A DNA stretch of 64,000 nucleotides from NCBI GenBank assembly GCA_029433345.1, contig JAQTHY010000001.1:1922001-1986000 (forward strand), given 5' to 3'. Numbering within the stretch: the stretch's first letter is position 1; the number at the start of each line of letters is the position of its first letter. A program made the translations under genes and the position numbers. Shown here one piece after another: positions 29,649-37,519 of this stretch. Source of the stretch: Orbaceae bacterium ESL0727. Lineage in GTDB: Bacteria > Pseudomonadota > Gammaproteobacteria > Enterobacterales > Orbaceae. The notes under the pieces are model-generated. The model worked only from the letters and a program-made list of their open reading frames with translations, did not search any database and had not been told where the DNA came from.

Positions 29649-31046
29649 TTAGAGACCATTATGCTTGATAACGTTTTGATACCAATAAAAACTCTCTTTT
29701 TTGATACGGCGTAAATCTTTTAGATCATGATCATCTCGATTCACATAAACAAAGCCATAGCGCTTTTTGAAACCTTGATGCGAACTAAGTAGATCCATTA
29801 CTGACCATGGACAATAACCAAATAATTCGACACCGTCTTCAATCGCATCATAACAGGCTGAAATATGTTGTCGAATATAGTCAATCCGATAATCATCATG
29901 AATTTTATCATCAGCGGTTAATTGATCAGGTGTGCCTAAGCCATTTTCTGTCACAATTAATGGAAGACGATATTGACGATAATAAGCATTCAAGACTAAA
30001 CGTAATCCCATCGGATCGATTTGCGCGCCATAAGTTGATGCTGTAAGATTAGGATTTTTTTCGATTTTAAAATAACCGTATAGATCAAAATCGATATCAT
30101 TCACGCGTGTTCCAATAGGATGGGTTTTATCGACAGGTAAATAGCTGGCAACTAAAGTGCGATAATAGTTGACCGCAATAAAATCGGGTTTAGCTTGTTT
30201 GAGTATCTCGGCATCGCCCGGTTCTGTTTTTGGATATATGCCGCATTCCCTTAAATATTTTTTATAATATCCAGGATAATCACCAAAGCAGTACATTTCT
30301 AAGGCGTAATTGGTTTTAAAATTATCGTTCATCTGCGCAGCCCAGACATCTTCTGGCTTATTACTGCTTGGATACGTCATTGTGGATGATACGGCTGGCC
30401 CAATTTGACAATTTTCAACCATGCTGTGGCCATCATTGGTGACGAATGCATGCGCAACAAACATATTGTAATCCATCTGTGCTCTGACTTTTTCAATTTC
30501 GTTGGCTTTGACATCATACATATTCATACGTTCGTTAACCCGAATCATCAGATTTTGTTCATTATTTATCTGCCATGATTTAACACGATCACCAAAGGCT
30601 TGGAAACAGACCTGCGCATAACGTCGGAAAGCAGTGATACATTGTCTATCTTGCCAACCGTTATATTTTTTGGCTAAGGCGAAAGGCAAATCAAAATGAT
30701 AGAGTGTGACCAACGGCTGAATATCATTTTCGAGTAATAAGTTGATCACTTTGTTATAAAAATCAATACCAGCTTGATTGATTTCACCATCGCCATCCGG
30801 GATGATTCTTGCCCATGAAATAGAAAACCGGTACGCCTTAAGGCCTAACTCTTTAAATAATTTAATATCTTCTTCATAATGATGATAAAAATCACTGGCA
30901 ATTTTCGTATCGGCTTGCAAATGTGCGCGTTGGAATGAATTATAATCTGCCACTGTCATGCCTTTGTTATCTTCATCCCAACCACCTTCGATTTGGAATG
31001 CCGAAGAAGAAGCTCCCCATAAAAAATTTTGTGGAAATTGTTTCAT
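29649..31046 (-). CDS. 6-phospho-beta-glucosidase, GH1
   Basis: Hydrolyses phosphorylated beta-glucosides (cellobiose, arbutin or salicin type) delivered by the PTS permease encoded just upstream. The 465-residue GH1 protein has the N-terminal signature FLWGASSSAFQIEGGW, WQINNEQNLM holding the acid/base glutamate and LIVTENGLG holding the nucleophile. The C-terminal SVMDLLSSHQGFKKRYGF contains the phosphate-recognition loop typical of 6-phospho enzymes. It resembles BglA/BglB/AscB; the exact name is unclear. Four bases separate it from the PTS gene. Confidence 0.9.
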   Translation of the reverse strand: MKQFPQNFLWGASSSAFQIEGGWDEDNKGMTVADYNSFQRAHLQADTKIASDFYHHYEEDIKLFKELGLKAYRFSISWARIIPDGDGEINQAGIDFYNKVINLLLENDIQPLVTLYHFDLPFALAKKYNGWQDRQCITAFRRYAQVCFQAFGDRVKSWQINNEQNLMIRVNERMNMYDVKANEIEKVRAQMDYNMFVAHAFVTNDGHSMVENCQIGPAVSSTMTYPSSNKPEDVWAAQMNDNFKTNYALEMYCFGDYPGYYKKYLRECGIYPKTEPGDAEILKQAKPDFIAVNYYRTLVASYLPVDKTHPIGTRVNDIDFDLYGYFKIEKNPNLTASTYGAQIDPMGLRLVLNAYYRQYRLPLIVTENGLGTPDQLTADDKIHDDYRIDYIRQHISACYDAIEDGVELFGYCPWSVMDLLSSHQGFKKRYGFVYVNRDDHDLKDLRRIKKESFYWYQNVIKHNGL

Positions 31047-31050
31047 TTAA

Positions 31051-32985
31051 TTAACGCTCCTTGGATATTTCTAATAATGGATTACCGATAGCGACCTGTT
31101 TTTCACACGTCGCGGTGATAGTTTTATATTGTTCAGAATCGACCAGAATGATTGATGTTGTTAAGTCAAATCCAGCTTCTGTTATTTTATCGATATCAAA
31201 GGAGACAATTTCGCTCCCTTTGCAAATATGTTGTTTGGCGACAACATGGGCTGAGAAATAATGGCCTTGTAAATTGACAGTATCAATACCGATATGAATT
31301 AAGAGTTCGATGCCGCTATCGAGGTGTAAACCAATAGCGTGCAAAGTCGGATATAGCACAGAAACAGTGCAGTCTTCAGGGGCGATAATTTTGCCTTCTT
31401 GCGGGATGATAGCAATACCTTTACCCATCACACCCGAAGCAAATACTTCATCTTTGACGGCGGATAAGGGAATGACTTGCCCCGCTAATGGTGATATGAT
31501 GATATGATCTTGATACGGTATTGCGTTATCATGAGCTGTGTTTGATTCGTGGTCGGATGTAGTTTTGGATTCCGGTGTAGTTTTAGATTCAGGTGTAGTT
31601 GCGGATTTGGCTTTTTCCTCATTATCTGTCGGTATATCCGTAAAGCCTAAAATCACCGTGAGCAGACAAGAACCGAAAAAAGCGATGGCACAGCCAAGTA
31701 AATAACACATAAAGGCTTCGATGCCCGCATTAGCATAAACAGGAATAGTGAGAATACCTTGATTGGCAAACGCAGTGCCGTATGAGCCCCCCCACCCCAT
31801 TAATCCGCCACCAAGAGCACCGCAAATCACGGCATAAATCATCGGTTTTTTTAAGCGTAAATTGGTTCCATAAATGGCTGGTTCAGTAATCCCAAATAAT
31901 GCTGTAATCGTTGCTGATGCAGCCACTGTTTTCAAATTTTTATTTTTGGTCTTAAAAAATACCCCTAAAGCTGCGCCAGCTTGTGAAAAGTTAGCCGCAC
32001 CAGCAAAAGCCAATAAGTTTTGATGACCAGTCTGCGCCACATCATTAATACCAATCGGAACAACTGCACGATGCGCACCAAAAATCACTAATACGCACCA
32101 TATTCCACCAATAAAAGCCCCTAATAAAATTGGGCTAAAATCCATAACATAGTAATAAATCCAATTAACAAATTTACCGATATAGATTCCAATCGGGCCA
32201 AACACAATTAAGGTTAAAGGCACCATGATTAATAATGATAGCGTGGGAACCATAATAATTTTTAATACATCAGGAATGATTCTTTCTAAAAAACGTTGTA
32301 CATAACTTAAAATAAATATGGCAATAATGATGGGGATAACGCTCGAAGTATAGCTGGCTTTAGTTAATGTGATGCCGAATAATGTTATCGTCTCCTTATT
32401 GAGCATTAATGAGACTAATGCAGGATAACAGAGTGTGGCACCGATGATAATGGCAATAAATTCATTGGTTTTAAACACTCTCGCGGATGCATAACCTAAG
32501 ACAATAGGCATGAAATAAAACACAGCGTCAGAAGCTGAATTTAAAATCACATAAGTGTCATATTGTTTGATATCTATGCTGTAAAACGAGGTACCGATCA
32601 TAACAGCAACAGCTAAAATACCTTTTAACATACCTGATGCAGCAATCGCAGGAATCATGGGGGTAAAAATGGCAGCGACAACATTTAAAATTCGCGTACC
32701 TAAGCCAACTTTTTCGTCACTTATTGCATCTTTGGGAAGTTCATCTAAAAGCGGTAATATCTCATCATATATTTTGGTCACTTTATTACCTAGGACCACT
32801 TGATATTGCCCACCACTTTCAACAACAGATATCACGCCTTCAGTTTGTAGCAGTTTTTCCTTCTGGACTTTTTTTGTATCAATTAATTGGAATCGTAAGC
32901 GCGTAAAACAGTGGCTCAGTCCCTGAACGTTGTCTTTCCCGCCAATTAAAGCAACGATTTGTTGCGCGATATTTTGATAATTCAT
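31051..32985 (-). CDS. Beta-glucoside PTS permease EIIBCA (BglF-type)
   Basis: Imports and phosphorylates beta-glucosides. The 644-residue fusion has EIIB with its phospho-cysteine in LSHCFTRLRF (C26), a long EIIC membrane domain (about 105-460), a Ser/Thr-rich linker with repeated PESKTT, and EIIA (about 490-640) with the histidine motif ELLIHIGIDTV. It forms an operon with the downstream 6-phospho-beta-glucosidase. No BglG-type antiterminator gene is nearby, although the leader can form a terminator-like hairpin. Confidence 0.93.
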   Translation of the reverse strand: MNYQNIAQQIVALIGGKDNVQGLSHCFTRLRFQLIDTKKVQKEKLLQTEGVISVVESGGQYQVVLGNKVTKIYDEILPLLDELPKDAISDEKVGLGTRILNVVAAIFTPMIPAIAASGMLKGILAVAVMIGTSFYSIDIKQYDTYVILNSASDAVFYFMPIVLGYASARVFKTNEFIAIIIGATLCYPALVSLMLNKETITLFGITLTKASYTSSVIPIIIAIFILSYVQRFLERIIPDVLKIIMVPTLSLLIMVPLTLIVFGPIGIYIGKFVNWIYYYVMDFSPILLGAFIGGIWCVLVIFGAHRAVVPIGINDVAQTGHQNLLAFAGAANFSQAGAALGVFFKTKNKNLKTVAASATITALFGITEPAIYGTNLRLKKPMIYAVICGALGGGLMGWGGSYGTAFANQGILTIPVYANAGIEAFMCYLLGCAIAFFGSCLLTVILGFTDIPTDNEEKAKSATTPESKTTPESKTTSDHESNTAHDNAIPYQDHIIISPLAGQVIPLSAVKDEVFASGVMGKGIAIIPQEGKIIAPEDCTVSVLYPTLHAIGLHLDSGIELLIHIGIDTVNLQGHYFSAHVVAKQHICKGSEIVSFDIDKITEAGFDLTTSIILVDSEQYKTITATCEKQVAIGNPLLEISKER

Positions 32986-33030
32986 ACACCATGATCCTTT
33001 TTTTAATTGATGTTACGATGGGATTGAATT

Positions 33031-33110
33031 TTTTACAAAAAAAGATCAAATAGCCTTAACTAGTTGATTGTCTACACAATCACAAACAAGATAAGTACAT
33101 TTGATCTTTT
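33031..33110 (-). promoter_or_regulatory. Possible attenuator in the leader of the beta-glucoside operon
   Basis: On the minus strand AAAAGATCAAAT (33110-33099) pairs with ATTTGATCTTTT (33051-33040), followed by a T-run, ending about 45 bp before the PTS start codon. A nested hairpin TGATTGT-GTAG-ACAATCA (33082-33065) sits between the arms. This layout suggests transcription attenuation, as in bgl operons. I do not see a convincing BglG/LicT RAT sequence, so the controlling factor is unknown. Confidence 0.5.
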
Positions 33111-33188
33111 CTGCTATAAACCATTACGCTAGCAAATGAACATTTAACACGCGAATCCAAGCAGACATAACTCATCGCGCTAAAATCG

Positions 33189-33326
33189 TTAAATTCCTTT
33201 TTTCTCTACTCTTTTGGCAATGGTTTTATAAATAAGGGTTCCGTTGGCAACAGCTTGAGAAACAAAACAGTTATCTAAAATAGTAATGGGTATATCAATA
33301 ACATGACAAAATGTAATAAATAGTTG
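33189..33326 (-). pseudogene. Possible 3' gene remnant upstream of the PTS operon
   Basis: An open frame of about 45 codons with no start codon ends at 33189. It reads like the tail of a real protein (DIPITILDNCFVSQAVANGT followed by LIYKTIAKR). It is preceded in frame by a stop and has no plausible initiation site. It could be the residue of a deleted regulator gene, or chance. Family not identified. Confidence 0.3.
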
Positions 33327-33438
33327 TTAAACATAAAAATATCATGATTGGAAATGGCAAACAAGATTATTTAAACGCTTGCAAAATTTATTTTTTAGTA
33401 TATTTTTCACATACAAATTTCATCAAATCAAATCATTA

Positions 33439-34602
33439 ATGAAAAAAACAACCAAGAAATCACATTTATTGCTGATCATTGTTATCTTGTTTTGGTATGC
33501 ACAATATGTTTATGTTCCTTATCAAAATCCTTATTTAATTAGCATTCATGTATCCGTTCATGTGGTGGGTGTCATTATTGGCGCTTATGGTATATCGCAA
33601 TTACTGTTACGGTTGCCAATGGGCATATTAGCGGATCTTAAAAATCAGCATAAATTCTTTATTCTATTAGGTTCTGCCTTAGCGGGTTTTGCTTCTGTTT
33701 TTAGAGTCATCAGCCCTAATGGTCTTGGTTTTTTGGTGGGAAATATCATTTCAGGTTTTGCCAGTGCGACGTGGATATCATTTATGGTGCTATTTTTAAG
33801 TTTTTATCCAAAATCGCGCAATGCGGCCGCCACATGTAAAATCATTATGGCGGATAATCTTGGTATGTTTTTAGCATTCTTAACCAGCACGTTATTATTT
33901 GAACGATATGGTATGCTCCTACTTTGCATATTGAGCATAATTAGCGGCTTCATAGCATTTCTTTTAGCCACGCAATTAAAATATCCACATCGCGTTGTAG
34001 CCAACTTTTCGCCACACCTATTATTGCGCGTATTTAAAAATCACAAATTGATTTTTTTTGCTTTTCTGGCTTTGATTCAACAAGGGATACAGATGGCAAC
34101 CACGATGTCTTTTACAAATCAAATTATAAAACAGCTTGGTGCGAGTTCATTTTCAATTGGTCTATCTTCCATTATTTATATGCTATCGTCAGTACTATTT
34201 GCCCAATTAGGCGCGAGTCGATGGCGAGAAAAATTATCTATTGCGACATGGATTATTATCTCATTTTTATTATTAATTCTGTATTGCTTGATGGTACCGC
34301 TTATGCAATCCATTACCGCTATTTTTGTGTTGCAAATCATTCCAGGTATCGCGACGGGGATTTTATTTTCTTTTTTAACTTCGCAAGCCATGTGCGATGT
34401 ACCACATTATATGAATTCAACTGCTATGGGGTTATTCCAAGCCATTTATGCGATTGGTATGACGTTATTTCCAATCATGGTGGGGTATCTTAGCCATCTC
34501 TATTCATTACAATTTGCTTATGCGATTTTAGCGGCTACAGCATTAATAGGATTAGGTTTATTTCTATTTTATTTAAAAAAACATCACACCAAATTCTATT
34601 AA
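33439..34602 (+). CDS. MFS transporter
   Basis: A 387-residue major-facilitator protein with about twelve hydrophobic segments. It has the loop 2-3 signature in the form GISQLLLRLPMGILADLKNQ and a substrate-binding half resembling NNP/YfcJ-like drug or metabolite exporters. I start it at ATG 33439, where the first membrane segment follows a basic MKKTTKK; the open frame extends to 33379 without a ribosome site. Substrate unknown. It converges on the aminotransferase gene with 3 bp between stops. Confidence 0.8.
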   Translation: MKKTTKKSHLLLIIVILFWYAQYVYVPYQNPYLISIHVSVHVVGVIIGAYGISQLLLRLPMGILADLKNQHKFFILLGSALAGFASVFRVISPNGLGFLVGNIISGFASATWISFMVLFLSFYPKSRNAAATCKIIMADNLGMFLAFLTSTLLFERYGMLLLCILSIISGFIAFLLATQLKYPHRVVANFSPHLLLRVFKNHKLIFFAFLALIQQGIQMATTMSFTNQIIKQLGASSFSIGLSSIIYMLSSVLFAQLGASRWREKLSIATWIIISFLLLILYCLMVPLMQSITAIFVLQIIPGIATGILFSFLTSQAMCDVPHYMNSTAMGLFQAIYAIGMTLFPIMVGYLSHLYSLQFAYAILAATALIGLGLFLFYLKKHHTKFY

Positions 34603-34605
34603 TAT

Positions 34606-35787
34606 TTAGCTGTCATTGGCTTGTTCATTTTCGCTTATTATCAAAGATAATGTACGGATGCCATTGATGATTGCGTCATTGCTATTGGTCACAAATGACA
34701 ATCTTATAAAGTTAGATCTTTTTTCTTTTGAAAAAAAGAATTCACCAGGGACAAAAGCGACTTTCTTTTTAATCGCCATATCTAATAATTTTTTGCCATC
34801 CATATAATTAGGTAAGGTTAACCATATAAACATTCCGCCATTTGGTTCATTCCAAGAAACACTTTTTGGCATATATTGATTTAAAGCCTTTAGCATCACT
34901 GTGCATTTTTCTCGATACACATTTCTAATTTCTTTTAAATGTTCAACTAAGAAATTATTTTTGTTCAATATATTAAACACAATATATTGAACAAACGATG
35001 AGGTATGTAAATCTGAGGCTTGCTTAAATTGCACAAGTTTTTTAATGATTTCTGGTTCAGCTATTATGTATCCCAATCTCATTCCTGGGGATAAAATCTT
35101 TGAAAAAGATCCAAGGTATATTGTGTTCTTTTGTGCTAGAGAGAGTATGCTTGGTGACCTTTTCCCTGAATAGGATAAATCACCGTACGGATCATCTTCA
35201 ATGATTAACATATTCTTGTTATTGCAATATGCTGTAATTTTATTTCGCTCTTCAAGCGTTAACTGATTACCTGTTGGGTTATTAAAATTAGGAATAATAT
35301 AAAGCAACACATTATTTTGTGGTGATTGTGTTAACTCCTCAAGCTGTGAAATTGGCACAAAATTAGGGTCATATATTGAAAAAGCCTGTATTGCACCTAA
35401 ATAAGTAGGATCGGTGACAAAAAGATCATCGTTTTCGTTAATAAAACATTTTCCGACCAAATCTAAAGCCTGCTGAGAACCAGAGACAATTAACACATTG
35501 TCTTGAGTCAAAGTAATAGCTTCGCGGGAACTTATGTAATTAGCAATCCATTTTCTCAGTTCTAAATATCCTTCAGTGGGCCCGTACTGTAAGGCATTAC
35601 TGAAGTTTTTGGATATCATCAAATCATGCATGGCAGATTTAATGTCCTCTAATGGAAAACAATCTGGTGTAGGAACACCGCCTGCAAAAGAGATAATGTC
35701 GGAAGATTGAGTCACTTTTAATATTTCTCTGATAGCTGAGCTATTTATTTTCTTGGCTTTATTACTAAATTTCATCATATATACCAT
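34606..35787 (-). CDS. PLP-dependent aminotransferase, class I/II (2-aminoadipate/MocR-like fold)
   Basis: A 393-residue fold-type I aminotransferase. It has ISFAGGVPTPDCFP near the N-terminus, YGPTEGYLELRKWIA, the cofactor residues VSGSQQALDLV, NFNNPTGNQ, EDDPYGDLSY, and the PLP lysine in YLGSFSKILSPGMRLGY. The overall pattern is that of 2-aminoadipate or aromatic/branched-chain aminotransferases of the LysN/YdcR type. It has no N-terminal GntR domain. Substrate cannot be fixed; the converging MFS gene may be unrelated. The initiator could instead be the ATG at 35775. Confidence 0.85.
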   Translation of the reverse strand: MVYMMKFSNKAKKINSSAIREILKVTQSSDIISFAGGVPTPDCFPLEDIKSAMHDLMISKNFSNALQYGPTEGYLELRKWIANYISSREAITLTQDNVLIVSGSQQALDLVGKCFINENDDLFVTDPTYLGAIQAFSIYDPNFVPISQLEELTQSPQNNVLLYIIPNFNNPTGNQLTLEERNKITAYCNNKNMLIIEDDPYGDLSYSGKRSPSILSLAQKNTIYLGSFSKILSPGMRLGYIIAEPEIIKKLVQFKQASDLHTSSFVQYIVFNILNKNNFLVEHLKEIRNVYREKCTVMLKALNQYMPKSVSWNEPNGGMFIWLTLPNYMDGKKLLDMAIKKKVAFVPGEFFFSKEKRSNFIRLSFVTNSNDAIINGIRTLSLIISENEQANDS

Positions 35788-36168
35788 TTGTTTGCTAGGA
35801 CTGAGTTATCGGATTTTATATATATAGTATATATAATCTATTTGATTAACATCTTTTTTTATATATTAGCGTTACCCAAATTCATAAGAAAATTCAAATA
35901 TGCCAAAAATATTATTGCAAATAGCTCAAGAGAGCTCCCTCTACTTGACACTACGATAGATTCTGACTTACTTCATAAGTCCTCAATGGCTTTACTAGGC
36001 GATCGTTATGCAACGCTGCTAAGATCTGTTGATGTATTAGCTTAAACGAAAATGTACTAATTTTTTATCTTTCGGAGATTGTATTATACGTTTTGCATAC
36101 AGCATTATAGTAAAAACTACTTTTTCGACTAGTTAGTATGTTCAGTATGCTTTTTGTATATATTGAAT
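35788..36168. other. Intergenic region with no supported gene
   Basis: AT-rich DNA containing -10-like TATATAATCT around 35830. An 85-codon open frame (35788-36045, plus strand) has no ribosome site, starts against the aminotransferase start and shows no family signature. I regard it as probably non-coding or a remnant. Confidence 0.4.
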
Positions 36169-36244
36169 TGGAGCGGGAAACGAGGTTCGAACTCGCGACC
36201 TCAACCTTGGCAAGGTTGCGCTCTACCAACTGAGCTATTCCCGC
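36169..36244 (-). tRNA. tRNA-Gly(GCC)
   Basis: A complete 76-nt cloverleaf on the minus strand. The acceptor stem GCGGGAA pairs with TTCCCGC, the D-arm is AGCTCAGTTGGTAGAGC, the anticodon stem-loop ACCTTGCCAAGGT carries anticodon GCC, the T-arm contains GAGTTCGAACCTC, and CCA is encoded at the 3' end. A T-rich stretch follows. Confidence 0.97.
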
Positions 36245-36588
36245 AAAATGGAAGACTTCGTAAAGAAGTGGGTGCATTATACAAAAATCTGACTATCTCG
36301 CAACTATTTTTTAATTTTTTTTATTTTTTTGCTTATTTTATTACCGTTATCTCCATAACGTCTATTTGATTACACTGTAGACAATGGCTGTATACCCTGA
36401 ACTTTTATTATCGATAATCTTTTGTTAGCGGAATTTTTGTCACGAAAATTTCTATCATGAAAAATTTTTCTGTAGAACTTTTTATCATAACACTTTTATC
36501 ATCAACCTTTTATGATCAAATAATTGTGAAGAAAAAGTGCATGATAGAACTGATCTATGATCGAGCTATTTTTATGTACATTCCCTTT

Positions 36589-36852
36589 TTATTTATTATC
36601 TTTATTCTTCCAACTTAATGTTTCAAATAAACCAAATAAAAATAGACGTAATACTTTAAAGCGATCTTGCCTTTTTTCTTGTTTGGTCATGGTAGAACTT
36701 AAAAACCATGCTTGCAAACCGTGCACCATAATCAACGCGATTAAGGCAATATTGGTCACAATATTAGCCGGTTTAGGATAAGGATGAATTAGGTTAACAA
36801 GTAAAAATAACCACATAATTGTATATAGGGTTTTACCTAGAATGATAAACAT
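36589..36852 (-). CDS. yhhL: DUF1145 membrane protein YhhL
   Basis: An 87-residue protein with two or three hydrophobic segments (about 3-24 and 31-53). It has the family patterns LIHPYPKP and MVHGLQAWFL, followed by a basic cytoplasmic tail. In E. coli yhhL is also immediately downstream of rsmD. Function unknown. It lies 40 bp after rsmD and is probably co-transcribed. Confidence 0.85.
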   Translation of the reverse strand: MFIILGKTLYTIMWLFLLVNLIHPYPKPANIVTNIALIALIMVHGLQAWFLSSTMTKQEKRQDRFKVLRLFLFGLFETLSWKNKDNK

Positions 36853-36892
36853 CTGTTCTCTCTTATAAAAAATTCTTATCTATCATTATCAT

Positions 36893-37471
36893 TCAAGATA
36901 ATGTCTTTGCCTTATCTGTTACGATAAAAAGATAGCTGTGCACTTGTCCGGTTACTTTTTCTCGATGTAATTGCCAATGAGGTGGAATATAAGCTTGTAA
37001 ATTATGATCTATTTCTGACTCAATATAAATATAAGCACCTGCATTTAACCATTGATTTTCTTCAAGAAGCATAACTGTTTTTTCAATCAATCCTTGATGG
37101 AAAGGTGGATCAATGAAAACTAAATCAAATTGATTTTTCGCAGGCTGGCGAAGCCACGTTAAAGTATCCATCCAATAAACAGTTACACAATGAGATTGCA
37201 ATAATCTATTATTTTTTTCAAGCTGCTTAAAGGTTGATTGATCTTTTTCAAGTAAGATGACACGTTGCGCGCCGCGGGATGCAGCTTCAAAGCCGAGTGA
37301 ACCACTACCCGCAAAACAGTCTAAACAGATTGAGCCTTGTAATATCGGCATTAACCAGTTAAATAATGTTTCTTTGACGCGATCCGTTGTCGGGCGTAAT
37401 CCTGCTTTATCTAAAACAGGTAATTTACGTCCGCGCCATTTGCCACTAATTATTCTAATTGTACCATTCAT
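36893..37471 (-). CDS. rsmD: 16S rRNA (guanine966-N2)-methyltransferase RsmD
   Basis: Modifies G966 of 16S rRNA in the assembling small subunit. The 192-residue protein has IRIISGKWRGRKLPV, LRPTTDRVKETLFNWL, SAM motif I LDCFAGSGSLGFEAASRG and the catalytic FIDPPFHQ (the [ND]PP[FY] type). It heads rsmD-yhhL. The leader contains GTAATGAGTATACTA, a motif recurring ahead of other genes here. Confidence 0.95.
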   Translation of the reverse strand: MNGTIRIISGKWRGRKLPVLDKAGLRPTTDRVKETLFNWLMPILQGSICLDCFAGSGSLGFEAASRGAQRVILLEKDQSTFKQLEKNNRLLQSHCVTVYWMDTLTWLRQPAKNQFDLVFIDPPFHQGLIEKTVMLLEENQWLNAGAYIYIESEIDHNLQAYIPPHWQLHREKVTGQVHSYLFIVTDKAKTLS

Positions 37472-37519
37472 GATTGTTACCTAGTATACTCATTACATCT
37501 ATACCCACTACTATTGAAA

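Noticed and set aside
35788-36045. 85-codon plus-strand frame beside the aminotransferase
   Set aside because: No ribosome site, begins inside the opposing gene's promoter region, and shows no family signature.
36154-36369. Frames on both strands over the tRNA-Gly region
   Set aside because: They arise from the tRNA sequence and flanking T-rich DNA.
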